A DNA stretch of 64,000 bases from Planctomycetota bacterium (GCA_014584315.1 JACTNA010000014.1:62001-126000), one strand, 5' to 3'. Positions 9,152 to 18,070 are shown, counted from the stretch's first letter. Notes: generated from the letters alone by a model not told the origin. A program made the numbers and translations.

Positions 9152-10504
9152 ATGCTCACCGCTCTCATCGCAGCCCTCTCCACCACGCTCCTCCCCGCAC
9201 CGTCGCCCCTCCCCCAACCGGAGGTCCGCCCCCGCCAGTCGCCCGCGATCGACCTGCCGGACACACCCCACGGCCGCGCCGCCGCCGCCTTCCTCAGGAC
9301 GCTCAACGACGGCTCGCCCGAAGCCTGCCTCGCCTTCGAGGAGACATACCGCGCCGAATCTCGCCGCGACACCCCCGCGGCGCAGCGGGCCGCACGCCTG
9401 GCGGGTGTCCACGCCGAACTCGCTCCCGTCACCGTCCGACGAGTGCGTTCCGGCCCCGACGGGCGGATCACGCTCGTCGCCGCAGGCCGCGACGGGCAGA
9501 CCATCGTCATGGAGTTCCTTCCCGATCCCGCCTCGCCCGAACGGATCGAGGGCGTGCGCATGGAGATCGGCGGCGATGGAATCGTGCCCATCCCCCTGAA
9601 CGCGGAGGACGCCGCCAGCGCCGTCAACGCGGCCGCCGAAGCCCTCGAGCGCGGCTACGTCTTCCCCGAAGTCGGCAACGCCATGGCCGAGCGCCTCCGC
9701 CAGAACCTCAGGTCGGGCGCCTACGCCCCCATCGAAGATGACCTCGAACTCGCCCGCGTCCTGACCGACGATCTGCAAGCCATCAGCCGCGACCGCCACC
9801 TGAGCGTCCGCGTCCGTCCCCGAGCCGAGGAGCAGGGCGAGGTCCGCGTCATGCCCGACGAGCGCGAGATGGCGGCGAACAACTACGGCTTCCGCGAGGT
9901 CCAGGTCCTTCCCGGCAACATCGGGCTTGTGCGCTTCGATGTCTTCGTGCCCGGACCCGAGGCCGAGGCGACCGCCGCCGCCGCCATGGCCTTCGTCCGC
10001 AACTGCGACGCGATCGTCTTCGACCTGCGCGGCAACGGCGGCGGCTCCCCCGAGATGATCCGCTTCCTCACCAGTTACCTCTTCGAAGCCCCGACCCACC
10101 TCAACGACATGGTCGATCGAACCGGCGCGGTCGTCGAAGAGTTCTGGACGCTCGAGGCCGTGCCCGGCCACCGCCCCCGCCCCGGCGTCCCCGTCTTCGT
10201 CCTCACCAGCGCGCGCACCTTCTCCGGCGCGGAGGAGTTCGCCTACAACCTGAAGATCCTGCGCCGGGCCACCATCGTCGGCGAACGCACCGGCGGCGGC
10301 GCGCACCCCGTCCGCGCCGAGCGACTCTCCGACCGGCTCGTCATCCGGGTCCCCTACCTCAGGGCGCGGAACCCGATCAGCGGGACCAACTGGGAGGGCG
10401 CCGGCGTCGAACCGGACCTCGACGTCCCCGCCGCCGAAGCGCTCGACCGCGCCCTCGAACTCGCCAGCGCCGCCGCCGCGCGGCACGACGGCGCGCCGCG
10501 CTGA
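9152..10504 (+). CDS. S41-family C-terminal-processing-type peptidase
   Basis: A 450-residue exported serine peptidase. A short hydrophobic leader (MLTALIAALSTTLLPAP) suggests secretion. An N-terminal domain (about residues 40-145) is not recognised. The S41 core from about 160 onward includes the small N-terminal helical motif, GNIGLVRFDVF, AIVFDLRGNGGGSPEMIRFL and the nucleophile region SARTFSGAEEFAYNLK, in which the Ser of TFSGAEE is the expected nucleophile. There is no obvious PDZ domain, as in tricorn-like or retinol-binding-protein-like S41 members. GGAG lies ahead of the ATG. It is divergent from PadR and may be under its control. Confidence 0.9.
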   Translation: MLTALIAALSTTLLPAPSPLPQPEVRPRQSPAIDLPDTPHGRAAAAFLRTLNDGSPEACLAFEETYRAESRRDTPAAQRAARLAGVHAELAPVTVRRVRSGPDGRITLVAAGRDGQTIVMEFLPDPASPERIEGVRMEIGGDGIVPIPLNAEDAASAVNAAAEALERGYVFPEVGNAMAERLRQNLRSGAYAPIEDDLELARVLTDDLQAISRDRHLSVRVRPRAEEQGEVRVMPDEREMAANNYGFREVQVLPGNIGLVRFDVFVPGPEAEATAAAAMAFVRNCDAIVFDLRGNGGGSPEMIRFLTSYLFEAPTHLNDMVDRTGAVVEEFWTLEAVPGHRPRPGVPVFVLTSARTFSGAEEFAYNLKILRRATIVGERTGGGAHPVRAERLSDRLVIRVPYLRARNPISGTNWEGAGVEPDLDVPAAEALDRALELASAAAARHDGAPR

Positions 10505-10540
10505 GCCGCGCACGCGGGCGACCTCTCACGCACCGACCGA

Positions 10541-11083
10541 TCACCGCGGCGCGGGCGGCGCGAGGATCGACAGGTATCGCTCCCACGCCCCGACCTCGCC
10601 GCGGTACAGGAACGCCATCCCCTTGCACATCTGCGCCACGTGGTTCAGGTCGTGCACCACCCACGTCGCGAGCAGGTTCCGCAGCGTCACGCGCCCGAGC
10701 GCGGGGTGCAGCCCGGGCATGTCGAGCCGACCGCGCAGGTCGCCGAACGCCGCCAGCCGCCGGAGGCTCTCGCCGCGCCACCGGTCGAACTCCCCCAGCA
10801 GGTCCTCAAGCGTCTTGCCCCGGATGTCCCGCTCGTGTCCCGCGCGGTCGAACGGGTCGAACGCCCGCGATTCGCCGTGCCCGAGAATGATCTCGGCACG
10901 CGGGATCCAATCCGTCTTCTCAGCGTGGATCAGGTGCCCGAGCACCTCGAACGGGCTCCACGTGCCTGCGCCGTAGCCGTTGCGCACCCACGCGTCCGGC
11001 AGCCCCGCCAGCAAGGCCCGCACCGTCGTCGGCGTCCTCGCCAGCAACGCCGTCGCCTCGGGAACGTCGAACCCCACGCCCAC
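10541..11083 (-). CDS. DinB-like / YfiT-fold protein
   Basis: A 180-residue protein of the DinB four-helix-bundle superfamily. Family-typical segments are GTWSPFEVLGHLIHAEKTDW with its His and LLATWVVHDLNHVAQMCKGM with two further His, together a likely three-His metal site. Members include thiol S-transferases and unassigned metalloenzymes; activity cannot be specified. The GTG at 11083 is preferred because CGAGGAG lies 6 bases upstream; a second GTG at 11077 is possible. It lies 85 bases downstream of the STAS-like gene on the same strand. Confidence 0.85.
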   Translation of the reverse strand: MGVGFDVPEATALLARTPTTVRALLAGLPDAWVRNGYGAGTWSPFEVLGHLIHAEKTDWIPRAEIILGHGESRAFDPFDRAGHERDIRGKTLEDLLGEFDRWRGESLRRLAAFGDLRGRLDMPGLHPALGRVTLRNLLATWVVHDLNHVAQMCKGMAFLYRGEVGAWERYLSILAPPAPR

Positions 11084-11168
11084 GCCACGCTCCTCGCACG
11101 ATCGATCGATTCCCACTCTCCAAGCCGTCCCGCTTCGGACAGGAACCGCTCGATCGAGAGAGGCGGAA

Positions 11169-11492
11169 TCACTCGCTTTCAGGACGCTGGATGCTGAGAC
11201 GGACCCCTCTCGTGTACCGTTCGACGGCCTTCCGCCACTCGCCCGACACCCCGTCCGACGCACCTACGAGAACAACTCGCGTGCCGATCGCTTCGACGCC
11301 GACACGCTCAAGGAGCGGCATCACGAGAGAGTTGGCGAACGACGCCGTCATCCGCTCGACCTCCGCGACGTCAACCCGAACCACCTCACACTCGCCAAGC
11401 GCGGCGAGCACCTCATCGGCGAGCCGCAGCCCCGCAGCGCCGGAGTTCAAGGCGGGTCCCGGGAGCCTGAACACACGAGGTGCATCGATCAT
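11169..11492 (-). CDS. STAS-like domain protein (DUF4325 type)
   Basis: A 107-residue protein resembling the STAS-like DUF4325 family: GLRLADEVLAALGECEVVRV, DVAEVERMTASFANSLVMPL, then a C-terminal GEWRKAVERY. It follows a GHKL-type ATPase gene by 23 bases on the same strand. The pairing resembles anti-sigma kinase / anti-anti-sigma modules (SpoIIAB/SpoIIAA), but the usual phospho-acceptor Ser is not certain; Ser in MTASFANS sits in the equivalent helix region. ATG 11492 is chosen over 11555 because the longer form overlaps the ATPase and its first 21 residues look non-conserved. Confidence 0.65.
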   Translation of the reverse strand: MIDAPRVFRLPGPALNSGAAGLRLADEVLAALGECEVVRVDVAEVERMTASFANSLVMPLLERVGVEAIGTRVVLVGASDGVSGEWRKAVERYTRGVRLSIQRPESE

Positions 11493-11515
11493 AAGACAAA
11501 TCGTAGGCTCGGCGA

Positions 11516-12316
11516 TCACGGGCCGGGAACTCGGAAACGGACGCTCACGAGGCAACCCGGAAACCCTCCGGCAAACCGAGTGGAGATCGGGGAGCGTTCC
11601 CGCCCGAAGTTCACAATCGCCGTGCCGCTCACAATCGCCAGTTCCCCACCTCCCGCTTCACAGTACTGCCGCAACTCGAACAAGCCGACGCCCGAGTTCG
11701 GGTCTCCGAGACGATTCAAAGCGCCGGCAGGAGTACCCGTGACCCCCTCTTCGGTAGCCTTGATGATCGCTTCGGCATCTTCGCTGATCGTCGAATAGAG
11801 CCTGTTGCTGCTCAAGTGCCCACGAACAGTCTGGCCGAGATCGAGAACCGCAAGCTCTACGCTCGGCGAGCTCGGATACGCCTGCGCAGCCACGATGCAC
11901 CCGATCGGAGACTCAGCGTGAGAAAGCGCGTTGAGCATGAGTTCGTCGAGATGGCCCGCAAGCGTCGGTCTCAATCCTGCCGGCATCCCTCTGAACTCCG
12001 ATTCCCAGACCCGAGAAACATCGTCCGCGAAGGTTGAGGACACCGATTCAAGGTGCATGACGGGAACATTGCGCGGCGATGGCGAAAGCGGAACCGCCTC
12101 ATCGCAAACGAAGTGTGCCGTGATGCCGCTTCGGATGACGAAGTCCCTCGCGTTGTGAGTGGACGGAAGCGTCAGCTTCGCTTGACCCATGCTCAGCCGA
12201 CCGAGCGCGGTCACGGTTGCAACCGTGTAGGGCCTCGCGTGCCTCAAGCCCGTGAGATCGACGTGGTCGGGTGGGTCGAACTTCGCAGGTCCGAGCGCAT
12301 TCAGAGCGCTCCACAC
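11516..12316 (-). CDS. GHKL (histidine-kinase-like) ATPase partnered with the STAS-like protein
   Basis: A 266-residue protein whose C-terminal half carries a GHKL ATP-binding fold: N-box HLDELMLNALSHAES, then AVLDLGQTVRGHL, then G-box DPNSGVGLFELRQYCEAGG. The N-terminal half (about residues 1-115) is a separate domain I do not recognise. It follows glyS on the same strand. The first in-frame start I find is GTG 12316, but readable sequence (GDFVEGNL) continues upstream in frame to a run of ten G on the coding strand (plus 12346-12355). An ATG just beyond that run is one base out of frame. The start may therefore be mis-assigned or length-variable. Confidence 0.7.
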   Translation of the reverse strand: MWSALNALGPAKFDPPDHVDLTGLRHARPYTVATVTALGRLSMGQAKLTLPSTHNARDFVIRSGITAHFVCDEAVPLSPSPRNVPVMHLESVSSTFADDVSRVWESEFRGMPAGLRPTLAGHLDELMLNALSHAESPIGCIVAAQAYPSSPSVELAVLDLGQTVRGHLSSNRLYSTISEDAEAIIKATEEGVTGTPAGALNRLGDPNSGVGLFELRQYCEAGGGELAIVSGTAIVNFGRERSPISTRFAGGFPGCLVSVRFRVPGP

Positions 12317-12370
12317 GAGATTGCCTTCGACGAAATCACCGGCGTCCCCCCCCCCATATTTCTACCGTAG

Positions 12371-13930
12371 TCATCCCAGCCGCTCCGCCAGGTAGTCGGC
12401 CGCCCGGTCGATCCCGATCCGCTCCTGCGCCCCGGTGTCCCGGTCGCGCACCGTCACCGTCTGGTCCTTCAGCGTCTCCCCGTCCACCGTGAAGCAGCAC
12501 GGGCACCCCGCCTCGTCCATCCGCGCGTACCGCTTCCCGATCGACTGCTTCGAGTCCATCTCCACGAACCCAGCCCGCCCGAACCGCGCGAACAACTCCG
12601 CGTGCAGCCGCTCCGCCACCTCCGGCATCCCGTCCTTGTTCACCAGCGGGAACACCGCCGCCTTGATCGGCGCCACCCGCGGGTGGAACCGCATGATCTC
12701 CGGGCTGGGACGGCTCTCGTCGCGCGTGTACGCCTCGCAGATGATCGCCAGCGCGCCACGGTCCAACCCCGCCGCCGGCTCGATCACGTGCGGGATGTAC
12801 CGCTCGCCCTTCCTCGACCCGTTCGGCAGCGTCTCGCCCCGCTCCGTGTCGAAGTAGTCCAGTCTCACCCCCGAGTGCTCCGTGTGCTGCGTCAGGTCGT
12901 AGCACCCCCGGTGCGCCACGCCCTCCAACTCGCCGAAGTCCGGCGCGGTGAACGGGAACCGGTACTCGATGTCGCACGTCGCCGTCGAGTAGTGGCTCAA
13001 CTCGTCCCGCTCGTGCTCCCGAAGCCGAAGATTGTCGCCCCCCAGCCCCACCGAACGCCACCACGCCATCCGGAAGTCGCGCCAGAACGCGTACCACGCC
13101 CCGGCCTCCTCCGGGTGGCAGAAGAACTCCAACTCCGCCTGCTCGAACTCCCGCGACCGGAACGTGAAGTTCCGCGGCGTCACCTCGTTGCGGAAACTCC
13201 GCCCCGTGTTCCCGATCCCGAAGGGCACCCGCACCCTCGTCGTGTCCACCACGTTCTTGAACTGCACGAAGATGCCCTGCGCCGTCTCCGGACGCAGATA
13301 CGCCACGTCGTCCGCCGTCGCCGTCGCGCCGATGTACGTCCGGAACATCAGGTTGAACTGCCGCGGCTCCGTCAGCGTCCCCGGCTCCTTCGCGTGCGGC
13401 CCGACCACCCGCGCCAGGTCCTGCGCGTCCAGCCCCACCAGCGACACGATCTCCGTGTCGTGCTCGCCGAGGTCGCGCTTCACGTACTTGCCGAGTTTCT
13501 TCAACGCCTGCTCGAACGTCGCCCCGTCACCCTCGATGAACGCGAACATCCGCCCCGATTCGCCCGTCGCCTTGACCGCGCGAAGGTGATCGGCGCGATA
13601 CCGGCTCTTCGACTCGCGACAGTCCACCATCGGGTCATTAAACCCCGCCACGTGCCCGCTCGCCTCCCACACACGCGGGTGCTGGATGATGCACGTCTCC
13701 ACCGGCACGCAACGCACCCGTTCCCCCCCCGGCCCGCGCCGGCCCCGGCACGGGTTCATCACCATGTCCTCCCACCACGCGTCGCGCAGGTTCTTCTTCA
13801 ACTGCGCGCCCAGCGGCCCGTAGTCCCAGAACCCGCTGATCCCCCCGTAGATCTCGCTCGCCTGGTACACGAACCCGCGCCGCTTGCACAGCGCCATGAT
13901 GTCGTCCATCGACTTCTTCGCCGTCGTCAT
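12371..13930 (-). CDS. glyS: Glycyl-tRNA synthetase, single-chain (alpha2) type
   Basis: A 519-residue class II aminoacyl-tRNA synthetase of the homodimeric type also found in archaea, eukaryotes and many bacteria. It opens MTTAKKSMDDIMALCKRRG, followed by the family signature YGGISGFWDYGPLGAQLKKN. RPETAQGIFVQFKN and GIGNTGRSFRNEVTPR are core motifs, and the anticodon-binding domain follows from about residue 415 (VAPIKAAVFPLVNKDGM). ATG 13930 has a strong GGAGGG ribosome site, so the longer open frame is not used. It charges tRNA-Gly in the cytoplasm. Length is normal and no defect is visible. Confidence 0.97.
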   Translation of the reverse strand: MTTAKKSMDDIMALCKRRGFVYQASEIYGGISGFWDYGPLGAQLKKNLRDAWWEDMVMNPCRGRRGPGGERVRCVPVETCIIQHPRVWEASGHVAGFNDPMVDCRESKSRYRADHLRAVKATGESGRMFAFIEGDGATFEQALKKLGKYVKRDLGEHDTEIVSLVGLDAQDLARVVGPHAKEPGTLTEPRQFNLMFRTYIGATATADDVAYLRPETAQGIFVQFKNVVDTTRVRVPFGIGNTGRSFRNEVTPRNFTFRSREFEQAELEFFCHPEEAGAWYAFWRDFRMAWWRSVGLGGDNLRLREHERDELSHYSTATCDIEYRFPFTAPDFGELEGVAHRGCYDLTQHTEHSGVRLDYFDTERGETLPNGSRKGERYIPHVIEPAAGLDRGALAIICEAYTRDESRPSPEIMRFHPRVAPIKAAVFPLVNKDGMPEVAERLHAELFARFGRAGFVEMDSKQSIGKRYARMDEAGCPCCFTVDGETLKDQTVTVRDRDTGAQERIGIDRAADYLAERLG

Positions 13931-14034
13931 GCACACCCTCCGATGCGGGGCCAACTATAGCGCAACCCCCACTCAAAGCCGCGGGCTTCACCCCACGCTC
14001 CTGCTCCGACCAACCCCACCCGGCGCGACAACAA

Positions 14035-14064
14035 CGCCCGCCCCCGCGAGAGCGAGGGCGGGCG
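14035..14064 (-). terminator. Terminator for the M48 / YbjN-like gene pair
   Basis: Nine-base arms (CGCCCGCCC and GGGCGGGCG) form a stem 30 bases beyond the minus-strand stop at 14094. On the minus strand the hairpin is followed by TTGTTGT, a modest U-rich tail. Confidence 0.65.
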
Positions 14065-14093
14065 AGCGTTGAACCCCGAAACCCGCGAGACGC

Positions 14094-14543
14094 TCAGAAC
14101 CGGTCCTGACCGTGCTCGCGCTCGTACTCGTCCGCGACGATCGCGACCGTGTTCACCAGCGCCTCGAACTCCTCGATCTCCATCGTCTCCACGATCTGCG
14201 TCGCGCACACCATGACGCCCTCGCAGTCGCCCGCCGACGCGATCGCGAAGTGCCCGAACGTGAGCATCGCGTTCCGGCGCAGCAGGTCCAGCGCCTGCGC
14301 CCTCCCGATCCCCTTGAACAGGCCCTTCTTCACCGCCATGCACGGCGACGAGATCGTGACCACGTTCTTCCCGTCCGGCGTCGTCCCGCACGGCGCGATG
14401 AACACGTTCTGCGTCCGCCCGCGCCCCATGTCGAACGCCACCACCAGCAGCCCCCCGCTCGGGTGCCGCGACACCTTGTACCCCGCAAGCCCCGCGATCT
14501 CCTCCACCTTCGACAGCACGTCCGTGCACGACTTCACGCTCAT
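14094..14543 (-). CDS. YbjN-like / secretion-chaperone-fold protein
   Basis: A 149-residue cytoplasmic protein with the alternating helix-strand pattern of the YbjN / type III secretion chaperone-like fold: SVKSCTDVLSKVEEIAGLAG, GLLVVAFDMGRGRTQNVFI, GKNVVTISSPCMAVK, and a C-terminal helix EIEEFEALVNTVAIVADEYE. Such proteins often assist or sense the folding of partners. ATG 14543 has AGGAGA about 8 bases upstream. It starts 17 bases after the M48 peptidase gene on the same strand, so the two are co-transcribed. The function assignment is by fold resemblance only. Confidence 0.65.
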   Translation of the reverse strand: MSVKSCTDVLSKVEEIAGLAGYKVSRHPSGGLLVVAFDMGRGRTQNVFIAPCGTTPDGKNVVTISSPCMAVKKGLFKGIGRAQALDLLRRNAMLTFGHFAIASAGDCEGVMVCATQIVETMEIEEFEALVNTVAIVADEYEREHGQDRF

Positions 14544-14560
14544 GGTCGGTCTCCTCGCGC

Positions 14561-15760
14561 TCACGCCGCACGGGCCAGCGCACGCTCAACGAATGCCCCG
14601 CTGACGCCGCACGCCGACGCCAGCCGCTCGATCACGCCCGTCTCTTCCGCCGCCACCATCCCGTCCGCGCCCGCCACCGCGCTCAGCGCCGCGAACACGC
14701 GCGTCAGGTCCAGCGCGGAGAGCGGCCTCGCCCGGCGCGCACGCGCCTCCGCGAACCGCTCGCAGCACGACTCCACCGTCGGCCGGTCCGCCAGCGCGCC
14801 CCGAAGCGCCCCCTCGTCCACGACCGACCGCAGGTTCTCCAGTTCCCGCCGGTGCACCGTCCCGTCCGCCAGCGCGACCGCCAGCCCGCCCCACAGCACG
14901 AACGGCTCCAGCACCGGGTCCGACAGCCCGCGACGCTCCTCCGCCAGCGGGTCCATCATCGCCAGCATCGCCGACACCGACCGGTCCACGTCCTCCAGCG
15001 CGCGCGTCCCCCCGCACGACTCGATCAGACCCCCCGCCTGGTCGCTCTCCCAGTAGTGCAGCAGCGCCCGCGCCCGCAGCGGCACGAACGGGTGCGTCGC
15101 CGCCCACGCACCCGCAGTCTCGCCCATCGCCACCGCGTCCGCCAGTTCCGACCACTGCTCCGCGAGCGCGCCAGGCTCCACGCGACCACCGGCCAGCGAC
15201 AGCCCGCTCAGCGACTTGAACAACGCGCTCGCCGCCGCGCCGACCGACCCGCAGCACAGCAGCCCCGCCCGGTCCGCCGACACCTCCGCCGCGCGCTGCC
15301 ACGCCATCACCCGCATCGCGTCGCGCGCCGACATCCCCCGCGGCACGCCCCCGATCGGCATCGCAAGGTGCCCGTACACGCCGTGCCCCAACTCGTGCCC
15401 CAGCACGAACGACAACTCCTCCTCGTCCAGCCGCTCCACCGCCGCGCTCGTCAGGATCACCAGCAGCCGATCGCCCCCGCACGTCACCGCCGCGTTGATC
15501 TCCGCCGACGAATGCACGTACAACTCGACCCGCGTCCCGTCCCCCGACCGCTCGCGCACCCGCTCCGCCGCGCGCCACGCCCCCGGCGCCAGGTCCGCCC
15601 GCACCCGGACCGCCCCCGCCAGCAGCCGCCGACGAGAGTCGCGCGTCGAACCCTTCCAGCACGCCGACCCGAGCGAGCCGCGCAGCGACTCGTCCTCGCG
15701 GAGCCTCCGCTCGCCCTCGGCGTCACCCCTGAACCGCACAGCCGCGATCGCGTTCCCCAT
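14561..15760 (-). CDS. M48-family metallopeptidase with C-terminal TerB-like domain
   Basis: A 399-residue zinc peptidase. The M48 domain shows the zinc site HELGH (His122, Glu123, His126) and the downstream ligand Glu in AEVSADRAGLL. The C-terminal part (from about residue 290, FVLWGGLAVALADGTVHRRE, and again VFAALSAVAGADGMVAAEET) looks like a TerB-like helical domain with acidic DG loops. I see no membrane helices, unlike HtpX, so this is likely a soluble member. ATG 15760 is chosen because the upstream 47 residues of open frame are low-complexity. It is followed closely by the YbjN-like gene. Confidence 0.85.
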   Translation of the reverse strand: MGNAIAAVRFRGDAEGERRLREDESLRGSLGSACWKGSTRDSRRRLLAGAVRVRADLAPGAWRAAERVRERSGDGTRVELYVHSSAEINAAVTCGGDRLLVILTSAAVERLDEEELSFVLGHELGHGVYGHLAMPIGGVPRGMSARDAMRVMAWQRAAEVSADRAGLLCCGSVGAAASALFKSLSGLSLAGGRVEPGALAEQWSELADAVAMGETAGAWAATHPFVPLRARALLHYWESDQAGGLIESCGGTRALEDVDRSVSAMLAMMDPLAEERRGLSDPVLEPFVLWGGLAVALADGTVHRRELENLRSVVDEGALRGALADRPTVESCCERFAEARARRARPLSALDLTRVFAALSAVAGADGMVAAEETGVIERLASACGVSGAFVERALARAA

Positions 15761-15951
15761 GGCCGACCCCCGCCGCCAGAGCGTCGCACGGGCCTCCGAC
15801 GCTCGGCGTCCCGGCACCGGTGTTTCGGCCGATCCCGACGCGCGGCCCCCCCCGAGCCACCGCGCGCGCACAACGAGCGTCCGTCTGGCACGAACGGGCA
15901 AGACCTGTCACCGATGACGACCGCCGAGGAGCCGATAACGCGCCCGACCGT

Positions 15952-16596
15952 CTACCGCCCGATCGCGGACGACAGCACCTCGCGCAGCCCGATCGCCCGC
16001 GCCGCCGCGTCCGCCTCGTGCAGCGCAGGCTCGTACTCCCGCACCGCCGGGGCGCCCGACAACTCCACCTCGTCCGCCCCCCCCGCGCGCACCAGCCCCA
16101 GCGAACCCCCCCCCGTCACGCTCACCACCCACCGCCCCTCGCCCAGGCTCCGGTACACCGCCTTGCCCACCTCACCCTCGCCCCACGACACCTCGCCGAA
16201 CGCAGGGTCGATCACCACCCCCAGGCTCGGCGGCGTCGAGGCGTCGAACACGCGACGGATCCATAGCCGCCCGTCACGCACCACATAATCAACGTACACC
16301 TCGCCCCGAGGGTCGTACGGCGTCGCCGTCTCGTGGATCACCCCGTCCGCGCGCCGCACCCGCACGCTCAGCCGACCCTCCCGCACCACCAGTTCCGTCA
16401 CCGCCGTCCGCCGCACCGCCTCGTTGTACGTCGCCCGCAGCCCCTCGTACTCCCCCGCCAGCGACGCCAGCCGGTCGCGGTACACCGCCGCCTCCGCCTG
16501 CGAACGCAGGAACCGATACCCCAGCACGCTCCCCAGCCCCGCCAACGCGACCATCGCCCCGCCCGTCACCACGCGCACCAAAGCCGTCGCCGCCAT
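15952..16596 (-). CDS. Membrane-anchored hypothetical protein
   Basis: A 214-residue protein of unknown function. A single N-terminal membrane helix (LVRVVTGGAMVALAGLGSVL) is followed by a short coiled-coil-like stretch (LRSQAEAAVYRDRLASLAGE). A beta-rich extracytoplasmic domain comes next (ELVVREGRLSVRVRRADG, EVYVDYVVRDGRLWIRRVFD, SLGVVIDPAFGEVSWGEG). The ATG has a strong GGGAGGG site. A 191-base gap separates it from the M48 gene downstream, and a ketosynthase gene lies next to it in the other direction. I do not recognise the family. Confidence 0.7.
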   Translation of the reverse strand: MAATALVRVVTGGAMVALAGLGSVLGYRFLRSQAEAAVYRDRLASLAGEYEGLRATYNEAVRRTAVTELVVREGRLSVRVRRADGVIHETATPYDPRGEVYVDYVVRDGRLWIRRVFDASTPPSLGVVIDPAFGEVSWGEGEVGKAVYRSLGEGRWVVSVTGGGSLGLVRAGGADEVELSGAPAVREYEPALHEADAAARAIGLREVLSSAIGR

Positions 16597-16663
16597 GGCA
16601 CAACCCTCCCGATGCCTCATCGGCCGACGCACGCCGTCCGCATCACCATGACCCCCGACGCGC

Positions 16664-18061
16664 TCAGGGCCGATACCGCCGCACCACCAGCGTGTCGTTC
16701 TGCCCGCCGAACCCGAAACTGTTCGACAGGCATACCTCGACGCCGCCCGTCGGGTTCAGGTCCCGCGCCCGGTTCGGCACATAGTCCAGGTCGCACTCCG
16801 GGTCCGGCCGATGCAGGTTCATCGTCGGCGGAACCCACCCCGTCCGGATCGCCTGCACGCACGTCATCAACTCCACCGCCCCCGCAGCCTGGATCAGGTG
16901 CCCCATCATCGACTTGATCGAACTCACCGACAGCCGCCGCGCCTGCGCCCCGAACACCTGCCGGATCGCCCGCGTCTCGATCGAATCGTTCTCGCTCGTC
17001 CCCGTCCCGTGCGCAGACACATAGTCCACCGGCGCGCGCCCCCCCTCGCGCGGCTCGCGCGGGTCGATCCCCGCCTGCCGCAACGCACGCGACATCGCCG
17101 ACGCAGGACCCTTCCCCTCCGGGTGCATGTCCGTGATCCGAAAAGCGTCCGCGCTCGACCCGTACCCCACCAGTTCCGCCAGCGGCCCGGTGGGGCGGGC
17201 GTCCCGCCCGCCGCTTCTCCCTGAACCCCCGCTCATCCTCCGCTCGAAATGCTCCAACGCCTCGAGCACCAGCACGCCCGCACCTTCCCCCATCACGAAC
17301 CCGTCCCGCGTCTGGTCGAACGGACGCGCCGCCGTCTGCGGCGCATCCCGCCGCGTGCTCATCGCCGTCAGCCGGATGAACCCCGTCATCCCCAGCAGGT
17401 GGATCATCGAGTGCGACCCCCCCGCCAGCATCACGTCCGCGTCCCCGCGACGCAGCATCTCGAACGCCTCACCGACCGCCTGCGTGCTCGCCGCGCACGC
17501 CGTCATGCAGTTGAACGCCGGGCCGCGGCACCCGAACGCCGACGCCACGTGCGTCAACGCCGCGTTCGGCTCCTGCTCCAACTCCCGCCGCATCGCCATC
17601 CGCGCCAGCGCGGCCTCCGCCCACCGTCGCGCATCCACCGCCCGCGAACACGCCTCCCACGACGCCAGGTTCGTCGCCACGAAGTTCGGATAGTCCAGGC
17701 ACCCCTCGCCCGCGCCGAGGTACACGCCCACGCGGCGCGCGTTCAGCCCCGCGTACAGCGGCTCACCGTTCCGAGTGCCAAGCCCCGACTCCTCCCACGC
17801 CATCGCCGCCGCCGCCAGCGCGTACTGCGCGTGCAGCCCCGCCTCGCGGCACGACGCCAGCCGCGCCGGGTCCGACACGAAGTCCGACAGCCGGAACCCC
17901 TTCACCTCCGCCGCGAAGTTCGTCGCGAACGTCGACGTGTCGTACCGCGTCACGGCTCCGATCGCGCTCCGGCCCTCCAGCAACGCACCCCACGCCGCGT
18001 CCAACCCGCACCCCAGCGGCGTGATCCACCCCATCCCCGTAATGACGACACGACGAGACAC
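16664..18061 (-). CDS. Beta-ketoacyl-ACP synthase, FabF-like, catalytically intact
   Basis: A 465-residue condensing enzyme with all expected residues: Cys189 in TACAAST, His351 in AHGTGTSEND, Lys383 and His388 in KSMMGHLIQAAG, plus the C-terminal NSFGFGGQN. It would condense acyl-ACP with malonyl-ACP. A linker at about residues 275-290 (GGSGRSGGRDARPTGP) is encoded by a dispersed palindrome (17194-17212) that interrupts the usual sequence between the LEALEHFERR helix and LAELVGYG. The GTG at 18061 precedes SRRVVITGMGW; the open frame upstream is a 7-bp tandem repeat and unlikely to be translated. A second, degenerate ketosynthase lies upstream on the same strand, with a GxxExxY gene between. 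Confidence 0.92.
   Translation of the reverse strand: MSRRVVITGMGWITPLGCGLDAAWGALLEGRSAIGAVTRYDTSTFATNFAAEVKGFRLSDFVSDPARLASCREAGLHAQYALAAAAMAWEESGLGTRNGEPLYAGLNARRVGVYLGAGEGCLDYPNFVATNLASWEACSRAVDARRWAEAALARMAMRRELEQEPNAALTHVASAFGCRGPAFNCMTACAASTQAVGEAFEMLRRGDADVMLAGGSHSMIHLLGMTGFIRLTAMSTRRDAPQTAARPFDQTRDGFVMGEGAGVLVLEALEHFERRMSGGSGRSGGRDARPTGPLAELVGYGSSADAFRITDMHPEGKGPASAMSRALRQAGIDPREPREGGRAPVDYVSAHGTGTSENDSIETRAIRQVFGAQARRLSVSSIKSMMGHLIQAAGAVELMTCVQAIRTGWVPPTMNLHRPDPECDLDYVPNRARDLNPTGGVEVCLSNSFGFGGQNDTLVVRRYRP
17194..17212. repeat. Palindromic repeat inside the FabF-like gene (GGCGGGCG/CGCCCGCC)
   Basis: Eight-base arms around the spacer TCC, matching the layout of the copies at 5960 and 18198 (arms, GTCCC core, arms). 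In the minus-strand frame it reads GGRDARPTG, so it adds residues without breaking the protein. Confidence 0.75.
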
Positions 18062-18070
18062 GCGAAAGTC

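Noticed and set aside
17194..17212. Internal terminator within the FabF-like gene
   Set aside because: No T-run follows, the reading frame continues, and the sequence matches the dispersed palindrome family.
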